A DNA stretch of 64,000 bases. Origin: Saccharum officinarum. Its lineage: Eukaryota; Streptophyta; Magnoliopsida; Poales; Poaceae. The position numbers and the translations under genes were made by a program. The notes beneath the pieces were generated by a model that was given only the letters and a program-made list of their open reading frames with translations, did no database searches and had not been told where the DNA came from. The DNA lies in contig CM036209.1 in assembly GCA_020631735.1 (NCBI GenBank), forward strand, positions 6,857,451-6,921,450, read 5' to 3'. The stretch's first letter is position 1. Each line of letters starts with the position of its first letter. Positions 22,066-34,780 of this stretch are shown here, piece after piece.

Positions 22066-22593
22066 CAGGGCCGTAGCAGAGGAGGTGCGGCGGGTGCGAC
22101 GCCCTAGTGCCCAACTTACTAAGGGGCCTAAACTCAGGTATGTATATCTCATATAATGTCCATTGTCCAACCTAACAACGGCCTTATCACTCTATCCTGA
22201 TATTGTCATTGCTCATCAATTAACTCCTCTATATATATACCTTTATACAATTACATATTAGCACATACTCCCTCCATCCCAAATTATAAATTATTCTAAG
22301 AATCTTGAACAGTCAATGCATCTTAAGTTTGACTAGAATTATAGAAAGAATTACAAAGATCTATGATATCAAATAGATATATTATGAAAATATAATTAAC
22401 AAAGAATATAATAATACTTAGTTGGTATCATAAATATTATTATCTTATCATATAAATTTGGTCAAACCTGAGATGCTTCTTAGAATGATTTATAATTTGA
22501 GACGGAGGAAGTATATAACCAAATATATATGTAGCTATAAGGGCCCATTGTCAAGTTCGCCCTACGGCCTTTGAAAAAATAGAACCGGCCCTG
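22066..22593. mobile_element. hAT-type MITE carrying a nested Stowaway
   Basis: The ends are CAGGGCCG and CGGCCCTG. The flanking 8-bp duplication ACAGCCGT (22058-22065, 22594-22601) is exact, and the other array copies show the empty site with one ACAGCCGT. An 8-bp duplication with CAGGG ends is the hAT signature. No transposase. Without the nested element it would be ~282 bp. It is absent from units 1, 3 and 2'. Confidence 0.88.
22268..22511. mobile_element. Stowaway MITE (Tc1/mariner type), nested in the hAT MITE
   Basis: It begins CTCCCTCCATCCCAAATTATAA and ends TTATAATTTGAGACGGAGGAAG, near-perfect inverted repeats, flanked by TA on both sides (22266-22267, 22512-22513). The length of 244 bp is typical. 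It inserted into the hAT MITE, so it is younger than that element or moved with it. Confidence 0.88.
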
Positions 22594-22948
22594 ACAGCCG
22601 TCAATGTCATGAAAATGGCGTTGAGTAGACTTGTGGAGGGCATACTTCGCTGCAGGCGACGAAAGCTAGCTAGCTTGGTCATACATGTCAATGTCATGCC
22701 ATATATAGAGAGGAAAAAGAAGTACGGTTAAGGTAAGTAGCCATGAAATTTTTAGAAGGTTTTTGCATCGTGGGAATGTGGAACGAGAAACAAGACCACG
22801 TTCTTCTATGTTTTCAGCTGTTAAAGGACTCAGCACAAGAAAAATTGAAGGACTGAAAATGGCGACTAGAGGGAGGTGAATGAGAGCCGTAAATTTTCTC
22901 TCGAAATATTTTCGCCCGCTGTTCCAAAACACTACCAAACACAAGTGA

Positions 22949-23670
22949 GTTCTCGAAACTTATGAGAGTCTAAAGGTAGACCATAAGAAGCTTCAAAAGT
23001 CTCACACTAAGTTTGAACAAGCTCATTCCTCTCTAGTTGAAAAATATAAAAACATGCCAACTAATATTGAGAAAGCTAAAACTTGCAACATAGGTATATC
23101 ATGTGATATAATTGATGAATCATTTTATAAGCCTATTGTTGTTGCTCCCACTAATCCTTCATGTAGCACATCTACATCATCCTCATCTAGTAGTGACGGT
23201 TTCACTTGTGACTCCACACTTATAGTTGAGAATGAAAATCTCAAGAAGGAGGTAAAAGAGCTCAATCACACCTTAGCCAAGACTTATGGTGGTGAGGATC
23301 GTTGCTTATGTGCTTGGGTAGCCAAAGAGCTTCTCTCTACAAAGAGGGATTGGGCTATAACCCCAAGAAAGGCAAGGCCACTTTTGCTCCTCATAAGACT
23401 TGCTTTGTGAAGAACAATGGTAGCTATTGCAAAAGTTACAAGCAAGTTGGTCACATAGAGCAACATTGCATGAACAAGAAATCCAATGCTAATGTATCCT
23501 CAATTAAGTTTGATTCTTTCTATATGCTTATCAAGGGTACAAATGGTGTTCATTCTAAGTTCATTGGTACACCATGGATGGGCTCAAAGAAGAAAGTCAT
23601 TTGGGTACCAAAGAGCTTGGTCACTAATCTTGGAGGACCCAAACAAGTTTGGGTACCTAAAAAGAATTGA
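22949..23670 (+). pseudogene. gag: Copia gag remnant, unit 2
   Basis: Same 5'-truncated Gag fragment as in unit 1. A one-base deletion at about 23301 (GATCGTTGC against GATCGCTTGC in unit 3) shifts the frame in the middle, so this copy is split into two frames. The zinc knuckle keeps the Tyr in place of the second Cys. The TGA end matches the other units. Confidence 0.85.
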
Positions 23671-23683
23671 TCTTGTCTTGTAG

Positions 23684-26600
23684 GTCAATTACAAAGCCAG
23701 AGGAAGGCATTGGGTGCTTGATAGTGGGTACACTCAACATATGAACGGGGATTCTTGTATGTTCAAATCAATTGATACAAGTCAAAATGGTGGTTTTGAT
23801 GCTATCACGTTTGGCAACAATAAGAAAGGCAAAGTCAAGGGGCTTGGTAAAATTGCTATCTCAAATGACATGAGCATATCTAATGTGTTGCTAGTTGAGA
23901 GCTTGGATTTCAATCTTTTGTCGGTGGCACAACTTTGTGATCTTGGCTTTAAGTGCATATTTGGTAGTGATGATGTTGAAATCATAAGTGTTCATGGATC
24001 AAATTTGATATTCAAAGGATTTAGACATGGTAGTTTATACTTGGTTGACTTCAATGATAGTGAGACACAATTGATATCATGCTTACTTAATAAATCTAGT
24101 ATGGGTTGGTTGTGGCATAGAAGGCTTGGTCATGTTGGAATAAAAACAATTGAACAAACTTTTGAGGCATGACTTAGTTAGAGGCTTGAAGGATATCACC
24201 TTTGAGAAGGATAAACCTTGTAGTGCTTGTCAAGCCGGCAAACAAGTTGGAAATGCACATCCTAGCAAGAGTGAAATGAGCACATCAAAGGCATTTGAAT
24301 TATTGCACATGGACTTGTTTGGGCCAACAACATATACTAGCATTGGTGGCAATAAGTATGGTTTTGTGATTGTTGATGACTACACTAGATACAGTTGGGT
24401 GTTCTTTCTTTATGATAAGAATGATGTTTATGATCTATTCAAATCTTTTGTCAAAAGGGTGCAAAATGAGTTTGAAACTACCATCAAGAAGATTAGAAGT
24501 GATAATGGTAGTGAGTTCAAGAACACAAGAATTGAAGATTTATGTGATGATCTTGGTATTGGACATCAATTCTCACCAACATACACTCCTCAATCCAATG
24601 GTGTAGTTGAAAGGAAAAATAGAACCTTGATTGATATGGCTAGATCAATGCTAAGTGAATACAATGTTAGTCATTCATTTTGGAGTGAAGCTATCAACAC
24701 GGCATGCTATTGTAGCAACTGTCTCTATTGCCATGGAAAGCTTGGGAAGACACCATATGAGCTATTGAACGGAAGAAAGCCCAACATTGCATACTTTAGA
24801 GTGTTTGGTTACAAATGCTATATTCTCAAGAAAGGCACTAGATTGAGCAAGTTTGAAAAGAAATGTGATGAAGGGTTCTTACTTGGTTATTCTATCACAA
24901 GCAAGGCATATAGAGTTTGGAATCTCACAAATGGCACCTTGGAAGAAGTTCATGATGTTGAGTTTGATGAAACCCAAGGATCTTAAAATGAAGATCAAAA
25001 CCTTGATGATGTAAGAGGAGATCAATTGTCAAATGCAATGAAAAACATAGACATTGGTGATATAAGGCCGATGCAAGTTGATGATGATAGTGACATACAT
25101 ATGATTAATCAAAGTGTGCAAATTGATACAGATCAAGCAAGCTCTACTGGTTCTCACGATGAAGTGCAAGATCAAGGTCAAGCTAGTGGAAGTAACCAAC
25201 TCACAATACTCCAACCTACTAGCATTACAAGAGATCATCCATTGGACCTAATCATTGGTGGAATTCAAAGTGGTGTTCAAACTAGATCAAGATTAGCATC
25301 TTTTTGTGAGCACTACTCATTTGTGTCACTTGAAGAACCTAAGAAAATAGAAGATGCATTGAAAGATTCTGATTGGGTAAATGCCATGCATGAAGAGCTA
25401 AACAACTTCACTAGAAATCAAGTTTGTGAACTTGTTGAAAGGCCGAAGAACTACAATATGATTGGTACTAAGTGGGTCTTTAGAAACAAGCAAGATCAAG
25501 ATGGCATGGTTGTGAGGAACAAAGCAAGATTAGTAGCGCAAGGATACACTCAAGTTGAGGGTCTTGACTTTGGAGAAACATATGCACCGGTTGCAAGATT
25601 AGAGGCAATTAGAATCTTATTAGCATATGCTTGTGCACACAACATCAAGCTCTATCAAATGGATGTCAAGAGTGCATTTCTCAATGGCTACATCAATGAA
25701 GAAGTTTATGTTGAGCAACCTCCCGGTTTTGAAGATGACAAGAAGCCTGACCATGTTTACAAGCTCAAGAAGGCATTGTATGGTTTGAAGCAAGCACCTA
25801 GAGCATGGTATGAGAGGTTGAGGGACTTTCTCCTCTCTAAAGGATTCAAGATGGGAAAGGTTGACACCACTCTCTTCACCAAGAAGATAGGCATTGACTT
25901 GTTTGTATTGCAAATCTATCTGGATGATATTATTTTTGGATCAACAAATCAAGACTTTTGTGAAGAGTTTGGGAAAATGATGGCAAATGAGTTTGAGATG
26001 TCTATAATTGGAGAGCTTAGTTACTTTCTTAGACTTCAAATCAAGCAAATGAAGAATGACACTTTTATAAGTCAAGGAAAATATATCAAGGACATGATCA
26101 AGAAGTTTGGACTGCAAGATGCTAAGCCAATGAGTACACTAATGGGCACAAATGATCAATTGGGTGTTGATGCTAGTGGCAACATGGTAGATCAAAAGCA
26201 ATACCGGTCTATGATTGGAAGTTTGCTCTATGTCACCGCTTCTAGGCCGGATGTGATGTTTAGTGTGTACAAGTGTGCAAGATATCAAGCTTCTCCTAGA
26301 GAAAGTCACTTGAAAGCAACCAAGAGAATATTAAGATATCTTAAGGGCACTCATGATGTTGTATTATGGTTTTTAAAGGGGTCTAATTTTGAGTTGATTA
26401 GATATTCGGATTCCGACTATGGTGGTTGCAAGATTGATAGAATGAGCACAAATGGAACTTGTCAATTGCTTGGAAGGTCTCTTGTTTCATGGTCATCAAA
26501 GAAATAAAATAGTGTTGCACTATCTACCGCCGAGGCCGAATACATTAGTGCCGGTAGTTGTTGTGCACAATTGCTTTAGATGAAAGCAACCTTGAATGAC

Positions 26601-26871
26601 TTTGGAATCAAATTCAAGAATGTGCCATTGTTTTTATGACAATGAAAGTGCTATCAAGATGACTCAAAATCCGGTTCAACATTCAAGAACCAAGCACATT
26701 GACATAAGGCATCACTTCATAAGAGACCATCAACAAAAGGGTGATATTTGTATACAAGGCATTGGCACCGAAGATCAACTAGCCGATATCTTCACAAAGC
26801 CACTTGATGAGAAAAGATTTTACAAGTTGAAGAATGAATTGAACATACTTGACATCTCCGACTTGAAATGA
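23684..26871 (+). pseudogene. pol: Copia pol, uninterrupted by large inserts, unit 2
   Basis: Order: protease (WVLDSGYTQHMNGD, with Thr-to-Asn in HMTGD), HHCC zinc region, integrase with acidic residues in HMDLFGP, IRSDNGSEFKN and NGVVERKNRT, RT with [10 protein letters not shown] (Val-to-Leu next to the catalytic DD), then RNase H. Lesions: an extra A at about 24145, TAA at 24984-24986, the shared TAA after WSSKK (26505-26507) and shared TAG before MKATL, and an extra T at about 26633. Its RT frame (25026-26507) is the longest uninterrupted pol frame in the window. Confidence 0.9.
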
Positions 26872-27949
26872 GTGCACCTCCACATTCTTATATGACATGC
26901 CTCTCCTCCAACATAGCGAGGTAAAGTTGTTTGGCATACCATTCATACTTTGCTAAGGACATGGTTAGAACACATAGACATATTTGATGACAAATAGGCT
27001 CATTCATGAAAATCAAATGATTTTGATGTATATATGGTACCACAATTGCTTCTATGTTTGATTGATCTAGTGGTAGCATATGACATGTTTGTGGGCTTGC
27101 AAACCTAGTGTTGAATCTAGAAAATGAGCTCATGATGTGTAATTCAACATGGCCAAGATAATCCTTATACTTTATGAGGTGTGAAGAAGCTTGTCCTTAG
27201 ATCAAACCGAATTACATATTCTAGGCAAGTGATCTAGATTGAACCATAATTTAGACTCCCTCATATTGATTGACTTGACTCTCACTAAAATTGGCACCTT
27301 TTTTGTGATTGTTGACAAAGGAGGAGAGAAAAGTCACAAAGATAAAAAGTTAAGTTGCAAAGGGAGAGAAGTAAGTCACGGAGGTATAGTAAGGGGGAGA
27401 AAAAGCAAAGATATGACATTGGCAAGGGATCAATTAAAATTGAGCATACAAGTAGGGGGAGCAAGCTCATGAATTATTTGTGGCATTTGTATGTGCATTA
27501 ACATGATGAATTGTTGCATTGCAAAGCTTAAATTCATATTCATGATTGTTTGGTGTATGCTAGAAATAGAACTTGAATGATGATTTGTTGAGAGTAACTT
27601 TACAAGTGGTATCTAGACACCTTTGCTTATAATGTTGATCTCACGAGGTATTTTAGTGTTTGTGATCTTTACACGTGATGTATTACAAGTGGTGTCTAGC
27701 TACATCGATGCTAGGGATGGTATATAAAGGCAACTCTGATTGGTATCACGCTTCAAAGGTCCATTCTATATACCTTAGCATCAATTTGATAGTAGTAACT
27801 CTCCTAAAATTAAATCCATACATATGTGCACAATTGAACCAAACTCATGAAAGCACATATGTAGGAGGAGCTAATACTATCGAAATTAAAAATATGATTT
27901 CATTTCATATCTTTGTGATGGTTGTCATCAATTACCAAAAAGGGGAGAT
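26872..27949 (+). other. Copia 3' UTR and polypurine tract, unit 2
   Basis: Equivalent to 11858-12937; the polypurine tract has one G fewer (AAAAAGGGGAGAT). No coding frame is supported. Confidence 0.65.
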
Positions 27950-29793
27950 TCAAAGCCCAAGTTTGGTTTTGGTAATTAATGACACCAAGTTGCTAATGCC
28001 ATGTGTTAAGTGTTTTGAGTTAGGCATAAGCAACACATGTGATGAAGGTGCATGTGGCAAGGAGTGGTGGCCACAAGATCACAAAGAGATGGTGCATGGA
28101 CATGAAATGACGATCATGAAGTAATGCACATAAAATGATGGACATGGTGATCAAGTGGAGGAGAAGGATCTAAGAGCGCAAGGCAAAGGTATAACCATAG
28201 GGTTTTCCTTTTGCCGGTCTAAGATGAGTAGAGAAGTGATTGACCGGGTTTAGGATACATAGCCAACTATCAAGAGGGGCAATCACGGTTAGCTCGGGAA
28301 TCAAGTGCCACTAGATCAATGTCTTGAGCATATGCATTAGGATCTAGTTGAGAGCTAACATAACGCCTTGAAAAATGTTTGTGAAATGCTAACATACATG
28401 CACATGGTGGTGTACACTTGGTGGTGTTAGCACATTTGCGAAGTCGGAGAAGAAACGGAGGCGAACGGTGGTCACTGTGGTGACCGGACGCTGCACCGGA
28501 CGCGGTCATGGTTTGACCGGACGCGTCCGGTCAGTTCTTCGCTGCAGTCAGGCGCGCGAGTGTTAGGGTTTGCAACCGGTGCGTCCGGTCCCTCACGGAA
28601 CCGGAGCGTCCGATCAGGCACCCAGAGGAGCAGAGCTGGACGTAGAGCCGATCGGACGCGCAGCGCGTCCGGTCACGTGCGATCGGACGCGTCCGGTCAT
28701 GGTGGGAGCTCTCTGGACTCCGACCGGACGTCGGGTGCAGCGCGTCCGGTCAAACGCTGAAGCGCGTCCGGTCACGGCAACGGCTACTTCTGACGCGCAC
28801 TGTTCTCACTTGTCCTGTAGTGACTGGACGCGTCCTGTCATCCTGACCGGTGCGTCCGGTCAGCACGTTTTGCACTGCGTCGTCCGGTAACGGCTAGCTG
28901 CGTACCCCTTCGCTTTAAATAGAAGTTGGCCGAGGTTTGAAGGCAACTCTTGCACATTTTGAGACCTAGAGACATCCTTTGAGCTAGAGAACAACCCCTC
29001 CACTCATCTCTTTGCTTGGTTGCACATCTTGAGTGAGATTGAGTGAGATTTAAGTGCATTGCTTGAGAGTTGCATTCTAGAGGCACTTGATCTTCGTGTT
29101 GCTGCGGATTTCTTGTTACTCTTCCGTGTTTCCTGACACGGTAGACGGCTTGGAGCAGCGGAGGTGATTGAGCTCGCAATTGGAGATTGTTGGAGCCCTC
29201 GCCAAGTGTTGTAAGGGGTTCTTGATCCTTCCCCGCAGGAGTTCACGAATTGGATACTCTAGTGGAGCTCGTGGCTTGGAGGATCCCCATCTTGTGTGCG
29301 GTTGTGCGGTGCCCACCGAGGGCTCGACTCTTGATAGTCGATTAGCTCGCGAACCGACAAGTGGGTGTATCGCCACAACGGGGAGTAACTTGCCGGGAAG
29401 CAAGTGAACCTTGGTAAAAATCTTGTGTCATCTCTTTGCCGAGGATTTCTCTTGTGATTGCTAATTGTGATTGATTCTTCGAGTGCGTTACTTCTCTACA
29501 TCGTTGGTATAAGAATCAAGTCACTTGCTCTTTAGTTTCTTGTACTAGTCCCAATAAAGTTTGCTTAGTGTAGCCTTTATCACATAGGAGTAAGTAGCTT
29601 AGTGACCTAGTCTTGTTGGTATGTATTAGAGATCATAGCCTTGTTTCACTAGAATTGTTTAGGTGGCTTGCATAGTGTAGTTGAGCTAGTGGTAGAATTA
29701 GCTTAGCCATCTTTTATACTAACGTGGTTGTTTGGTGAAACTTGTAGATTTTTAAATAGGCTATTCACCCCCTCTAGCCATTTGGACCCTACA
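27950..29793 (+). mobile_element. Copia 3' LTR, unit 2
   Basis: It begins TCAAAGCCC and ends GGACCCTACA. The palindromic U3 array lies at 28482-28888 and the TTTAAATA box at 28914-28921. The array is better kept here than in unit 1, with fewer broken CGGACGCGTCCG motifs. The LTR directly borders the zinc-knuckle pseudogene. Confidence 0.75.
28482..28888. promoter_or_regulatory. U3 palindromic array, unit 2 copy
   Basis: Eight GTCCGGT and three ACCGGAC motifs in ~400 bp. The full palindrome GACCGGACGCGTCCGGTC is intact at about 28515-28532, and GGACGCGTCCGGTC recurs near 28685. Confidence 0.6.
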
Positions 29794-31719
29794 GACGTCT
29801 TGGATGACGAGGCTCCTCTGGCATCGAGGCTCGACATCTTCCTCGTCCACCCCTCTGCGCCCAGCCTGTCGTCATCACTGTCCCCCCTCACCTCCCCCTT
29901 CTACCCTGGGGTCGGCTCGATGGGGCGTTCCAAGGCCCGTCGTTGGGCGGATGAGGACTCCGACACCGAGAGGTCACCGGTCAACTACCCAACCTCCTAC
30001 CTCGACGCAATCTGCCAGGGGTCGCAGCTCTGGATGTCGTCCTTGCTAGAGCGTGTCGAGCCATGCTGCATTGTCGGAGGTTCTCGCGGCAGCATTGCTG
30101 CTGGGCGGGGCAAGCACCCCCTAGCTGAGGGAGCCAGGCCAGCCACCGTCGCCGAAGGCGCGCGCAACAGTGCAACTGGTGCTGGCGTTGTGCACGGGCG
30201 GCGCAACCGCAGGTCTCGCTGGCCATGGCTGCGCCCTCACCTGGTGCACGGACTGCCTGCTCGGCCCGTGGAGGGCCGCGTCCCGGCCCGGCAACGCCTC
30301 GGGCGTCGCGGACAGGGCTCCACTCACCAGCGCATCTCCGCTCCGGACGCCGACGGCTGGCGTGAGGTCTTGTCGCATGGGTCAGTTAGTGGTGCTGGTG
30401 GGGCACGCCCCGCTCGTCCTGCATCGGCTAGTCAGCGGCCCCCTACCTGCTATCCGACAGATCTACATGGGAAGTGCTTCAACTGTCTCTCCACCGCGCA
30501 CAGGGTGGCAACATGTAAGCTGCCTCTAGGCTGCTTCCACTGCAAGGGGTTCCGACACCTCGCGCGGGACTGTAAGCAGCGATGGAAGGTGCCTCCTTCC
30601 ATTTCCAGCACAGTTGGAGCTGTGCCGGGTGCGATTGCAGTTGTGCCTGGTGCAGCTACGTGCGGCAACGGTGGGCGCCGACGGCGGAGACGTCGCAAAC
30701 GTCGACGCCGACCAAATGGGGACGACACTGTGGCGGCAACGAGCATCGCCACCGACAACCTCGGGCGGTCAGCTGGAGCCGCCCAAGCGACATCGGACTA
30801 CACCACATGTGCGCCTACCGATCACGCCAGCAAGCCACCTCCTTCTACTGCCGCACTTTGCTTCCTCGAGCCCGACCCGCTTGCGTTGGCGATGTGCCTG
30901 AGCACGGGACCTCCCGCATTGGTCGTCTCTTTTGACCCGGTGCTGTAGGAGCTCGCCGCCGCACTCATCGTAAGGCGTTCTCTGGAGGCCGCCTCTCCGG
31001 GGATTGCGGAGCTGTCTCCATTGTCGGCTGCTCCCTCGCCTCAGCCGCCGGTGCAGGAGCTGCCACAACTCATGCCTCCTCGGGCGGGACAGCTCGACGT
31101 TGAGGACAAGGACATGACGCCCATGCCACGTGAGGCCGCTCGGCGTCTCGCACGGTTCACCGAGGAGGTGCTGATCAGGTGAGTGTCGCCGTTAATCGCG
31201 AGCCCGCCAAGACAGATGGTGGCAACCAGAAGGAACCCCCTGCCAAAACGGAGTAGACGGATCGCCGTTCAGCCGCTAGCGCACATTCCGACCGCCAAGC
31301 GGGGCGAGGTGCTCCTCATGCAGAGGATGGGCTTCGCACCACCGGCAGCTCCAGTTTCATCCGCGTCGAAGCGAGCATACGACGACTTGTTCACAGGGAA
31401 ATTGACGTCAAGCGTAGTGGAGGCTCTAGATGCGTTGTTCCCGGTGACCAATGCTATGACTAGTAGAAGACTCTTCTTGGATGACGAAGTAGGGTCGCAC
31501 GGCGAGCAGCTGAGCCGTCCAGCTCTGTAGGTTCTGAGTTGCTACTGGTTCGGTCGTATACTCTTGTATAATATCAAAGTTTGTATTAGTCGGCTAGGAA
31601 GGTCCGGTCGCAACCGTAAGACCTCCTAGGGTGCTCTTTACAAGAGTGTCGTGTGTATGTTTAAACTCTCCTTCTTAATTATAATGATACACAAATCTTT
31701 TGCGTATTCAAGAAAAAAA
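29794..31719 (+). pseudogene. CCHC zinc-knuckle pseudogene, best preserved copy (unit 2)
   Basis: An open frame of 406 codons (29728-30948) starts inside the LTR end and runs through GRSKARRWADEDSD and two intact zinc knuckles: CFNCLSTAHRVATC (from 30475) and CFHCKGFRHLARDC (30532-30573). It stops at a CAG-to-TAG (30946-30948) that all copies share. The basic C-terminal region continues in another frame to 31530. The 3' end has the LINE-like TTGCGTATTCAAG followed by poly(A) (31713-31719). The protein would bind nucleic acid; a host function is not supported. Confidence 0.65.
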
Positions 31720-31720
31720 G

Positions 31721-32077
31721 TCTTGCTTGGTCTGGACGACGAGGCTGAGTGGCTGCAGCACCAGCTCGGCCTGCGGCCCGTCGAGCACGCACCCAGCCTA
31801 CGTGAGCGCCCCCGTGATGACCGCGCCCTCTGCCTTAGCCCCCTTGATGCTATCTGCAATGACACGAGCCCCACGCAGAGACCACCACAGCTCCCCATCA
31901 TCAGCCACCATGAGATCCCAATGCGCGGGAGGAGAGGGAGGAAAGGGGCCGCATGCACGCACCGAGGTATGACTGGATGGAAAGCTGTAGCGCGGCGAAC
32001 TTGCCACGGTTGGCGGCGCACTCCTTGAGCATGGCCTCGAAGGCCCGTGTAACGAACCTGCCCGTGGCGCCCGCCAT
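31721..32077 (-). pseudogene. BIG5-like: BIG5-like ARF-GEF fragment, unit 2
   Basis: The ATG is at 32077-32075. Exon 1 runs to ~31963, the retained intron to ~31854, and exon 2 to ~31721. Exon 2 has an extra base (CCTACGTGAGCG against CCTAGTGAGCG in units 1 and 1'). The join to the poly(A) end of the zinc-knuckle element is the same as in the other units, so the capture predates the duplication. Confidence 0.65.
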
Positions 32078-32279
32078 GGCCGCGGATCTCAGCTCTAGCC
32101 ACGGAGACGGGAGGAGGGGCAGAGTGGTTAGATCCGAGGAGGGGGAGTGGGCATGGGATGGAGAGGGCGCGAGATCTGAAGGAGGAGGAGACCGAGAGCC
32201 CCGCTGAAGGGAGCAGGGCTATGGATCGCACGAGGAAAGGGAGCAGGTGCCGCGCGGCGTTGTTTCCTTCTGCGGAGAA

Positions 32280-32722
32280 GAGGGCCCACTTGGCAGCGTG
32301 ACTTCCCATGAGATCGCACATCGAACGGCAGAGCGATGTCCCAAACAATTGTCACACCATCTACTTGTCTTAGTTTTGTTCTTTTTAGTTGTAGGACGTT
32401 GATTGATTCCCCCATTAGAATATTTACGGAAAAAAAGTAGATTTGTGGACACACCGTCCACAGCCGTCTAGATTCTAGAGTCAGCAACAGACTTGTCAGG
32501 TACGTAGCCATGCATTATTATAATCTGTAAATTAAACCAGTATATTCAGGGACCAGCAGCAATATGATAAACGAGATCAATACTCAGTCTGAGGATTTAT
32601 GAAGCCCTTTCCGGCCGTGCGATTATATTCCTGGCCTGCTCTTAATTAGTTTGAAGCACAGAGTAGCCAATCGAGATGGTCACTGACAACAATTGGATTG
32701 GATCGATCGCGACACACATCCA
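32280..32722. other. Intergenic DNA, no gene seen
   Basis: Equivalent to 17275-17710; nothing recognisable. Confidence 0.5.
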
Positions 32723-32952
32723 GGGGCTGTTTAGTTCCAAAAAATTTTCCCAAAAAACTACAGTAACGAATCTTTGGACACATGTACGTAGCATTAAATA
32801 TAGATAAAAAATAAAACTAATTACACAGCTTAGCTGTAAATCACGAGACGAATCTTTTAAGCCTAGTTAGTCCATGATTGGAAACTAATTACCAAATAAC
32901 AACGAAAATGCTACAGTATTTTTTGCAAAAATTTTTGGGAACTAAACAGGCC
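32723..32952. mobile_element. MITE with GGGCTGTTTAGTTCC ends, unit 2
   Basis: Same element and position as 17711-17939, with the ends GGGCTGTTTAGTTCC and GGAACTAAACAGGCC. Confidence 0.7.
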
Positions 32953-34602
32953 AGAGTGAAGAGGCAGCAGGAATTTTTAAAAATGCATATCTATCTCAAC
33001 AGTTTTTTTATTCATATTCGAATCCATATTCTATTCGATGACGTATTCGTATCCCACAAAAAATCGATATTCAACTAAGAGCATCTCCAAGCGTTCCCAA
33101 TAATTTTTTTTCAAAACCATAGAGTTTGCGACTCGCTAAAAATTGTTGAGAGCAATAAATAAGACCATCTCCAACAATTTTCAATAATATATTCACTTCT
33201 AAAACGTAGAAGACAATTTTACATCAGGATTCCTATACTATTTCTAAATTATTCTAAGTATTTTTATATATCATTTCTCTCTGGTACATTTGCATCAGCA
33301 ATCCTTTCCCACTCTTTATTCTTTCACATGCTCTTTCACCTTTAGATTGGCCTATGGATACGCACGTCTCACACACGCGAGTATATCCGTGCTACCTCTA
33401 TTTTCCCAAACGCGGAAAAATTGGAAGGTGGGATCGGGAACTATTGGAGATGAATTTTTCTATTTTTGCTAAAAATCCTAGATTGGAAGGCTTTATTAGG
33501 AACTCTCAGAGTATATCTGAAATCTATCTGTATGCGTACCAGCATCAGCACAGTAGCATTGTTCCTCAAAGAGAGCACATGTAGACACCAGTAATGCATA
33601 GACAGCTCGAGTTACTATTACTAACAATCTATATTAATGGAATTAATGCCCAGAGAAATAGTTTTTCACAAGCTAAGACATGTTTAATGATTAGCTTCGG
33701 CGACAGGGCCCTCCCGAAGAACCAGCAGCCTATATTAAGTTTTGAACTTCCATGCAACAGATGTTATATACATGGGCCCAAAAAATGAAGAACCTATCAC
33801 AGAAGTGCCAAACCAAATAGATTTTCATCACGGGCAGAGTCCAGAGAGCAAAGAGCATCTTTGTAGGTTTCACTTTTCCTAACTTCTAATTCTAAACCAT
33901 GCAATATACTAAGCGTTTTTTAGATGGTAGGAAGCAGGGGTGAACTAGCATGAATTTTGAGTGGCGGCCTATCACTGATGGACCTCTATTAAGGTATATT
34001 TTCTTTGGAAACCCAGAATTTGAGGGGGGGGGCACGTGCCCCTGCTCCTTGTGTATTGGATCCGCCCCTTCTATGAGTAGACGATGTCATTCAAGGAACT
34101 TTTGTGCTGTTATGCCTCCTCTCTTCTAGTTGTGATGCCTCGTTCAGCACGATAGTGCAACTGCCTGTATGTACAATGTTGTCAGCCAATCAGGGCAGCA
34201 TCAGGTTGGTCACACATCCACATCGACAAACTGTGAAACAAACACAGGGAAAGAAGAATCAGCTACATTGGAGTGTTCCTTTTGTTTTAGACAGATGGAA
34301 TAAACAAAAACTATCCTGGTCTCTACAGCTACATTTGAGTGATATATCTGGGGCCTATTAAGGGCTTTTCATGAACAAGAAACACAGACTGTAAAAATCG
34401 ATTGCTGCCCTAAAATCGATTGCTGCCCTAAAATCTGTCTTGGAAGGCAGAGTCACCACGTTTCCTTGCATCCAACATATCCCTCATCCGCTGTGTCCAT
34501 TCTTGAAAAGATAGCTGCAGAATGGAGAATGATGCCGATTTCATAGATCCTACGAGACGGAAATATTGGAACCAGAATGCACTCATTTATTTTACCTCAT
34601 TG
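32953..34602. other. AT-rich intergenic DNA with MITE remnants, unit 2
   Basis: Equivalent to 17940-19589, including the AGAGCATCTCCAAGCG end near 33078 and the CAGGGG...CCGCCCCTT remnant near 33936-34073. No gene. Confidence 0.4.
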
Positions 34603-34780
34603 CTCCCTTCGTCATCTCTGTAATGTGTTGTAAACAGGATCTGATGGATGGCAGTTAGGTCCATTCTCACTTTTCGAGAAGTCAAATATTTTAAACTAGA
34701 GATATCACTCAAATGGAGTCACTTAAGAAAGTTTGATCAGCACAAATCCCATAGTGACTCTTTTTATGAGACGAAGGGAG
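34603..34780. mobile_element. Stowaway-like MITE, unit 2
   Basis: CTCCCTTCGTC and GACGAAGGGAG inverted ends; one base longer than the unit 1 copy (GTAAACAGG against GTAACAGG). Confidence 0.55.

Larger units (their letters stand above)
21531..22840. repeat. ~387 bp tandem array, 2 copies, second split by a hAT MITE (unit 2)
   Basis: Copies start at 21531 and 21918. The second is interrupted at 22066-22601 by the hAT insert and its duplication. It then finishes at the GGACTCAGCACAAG near 22840. Confidence 0.85.
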
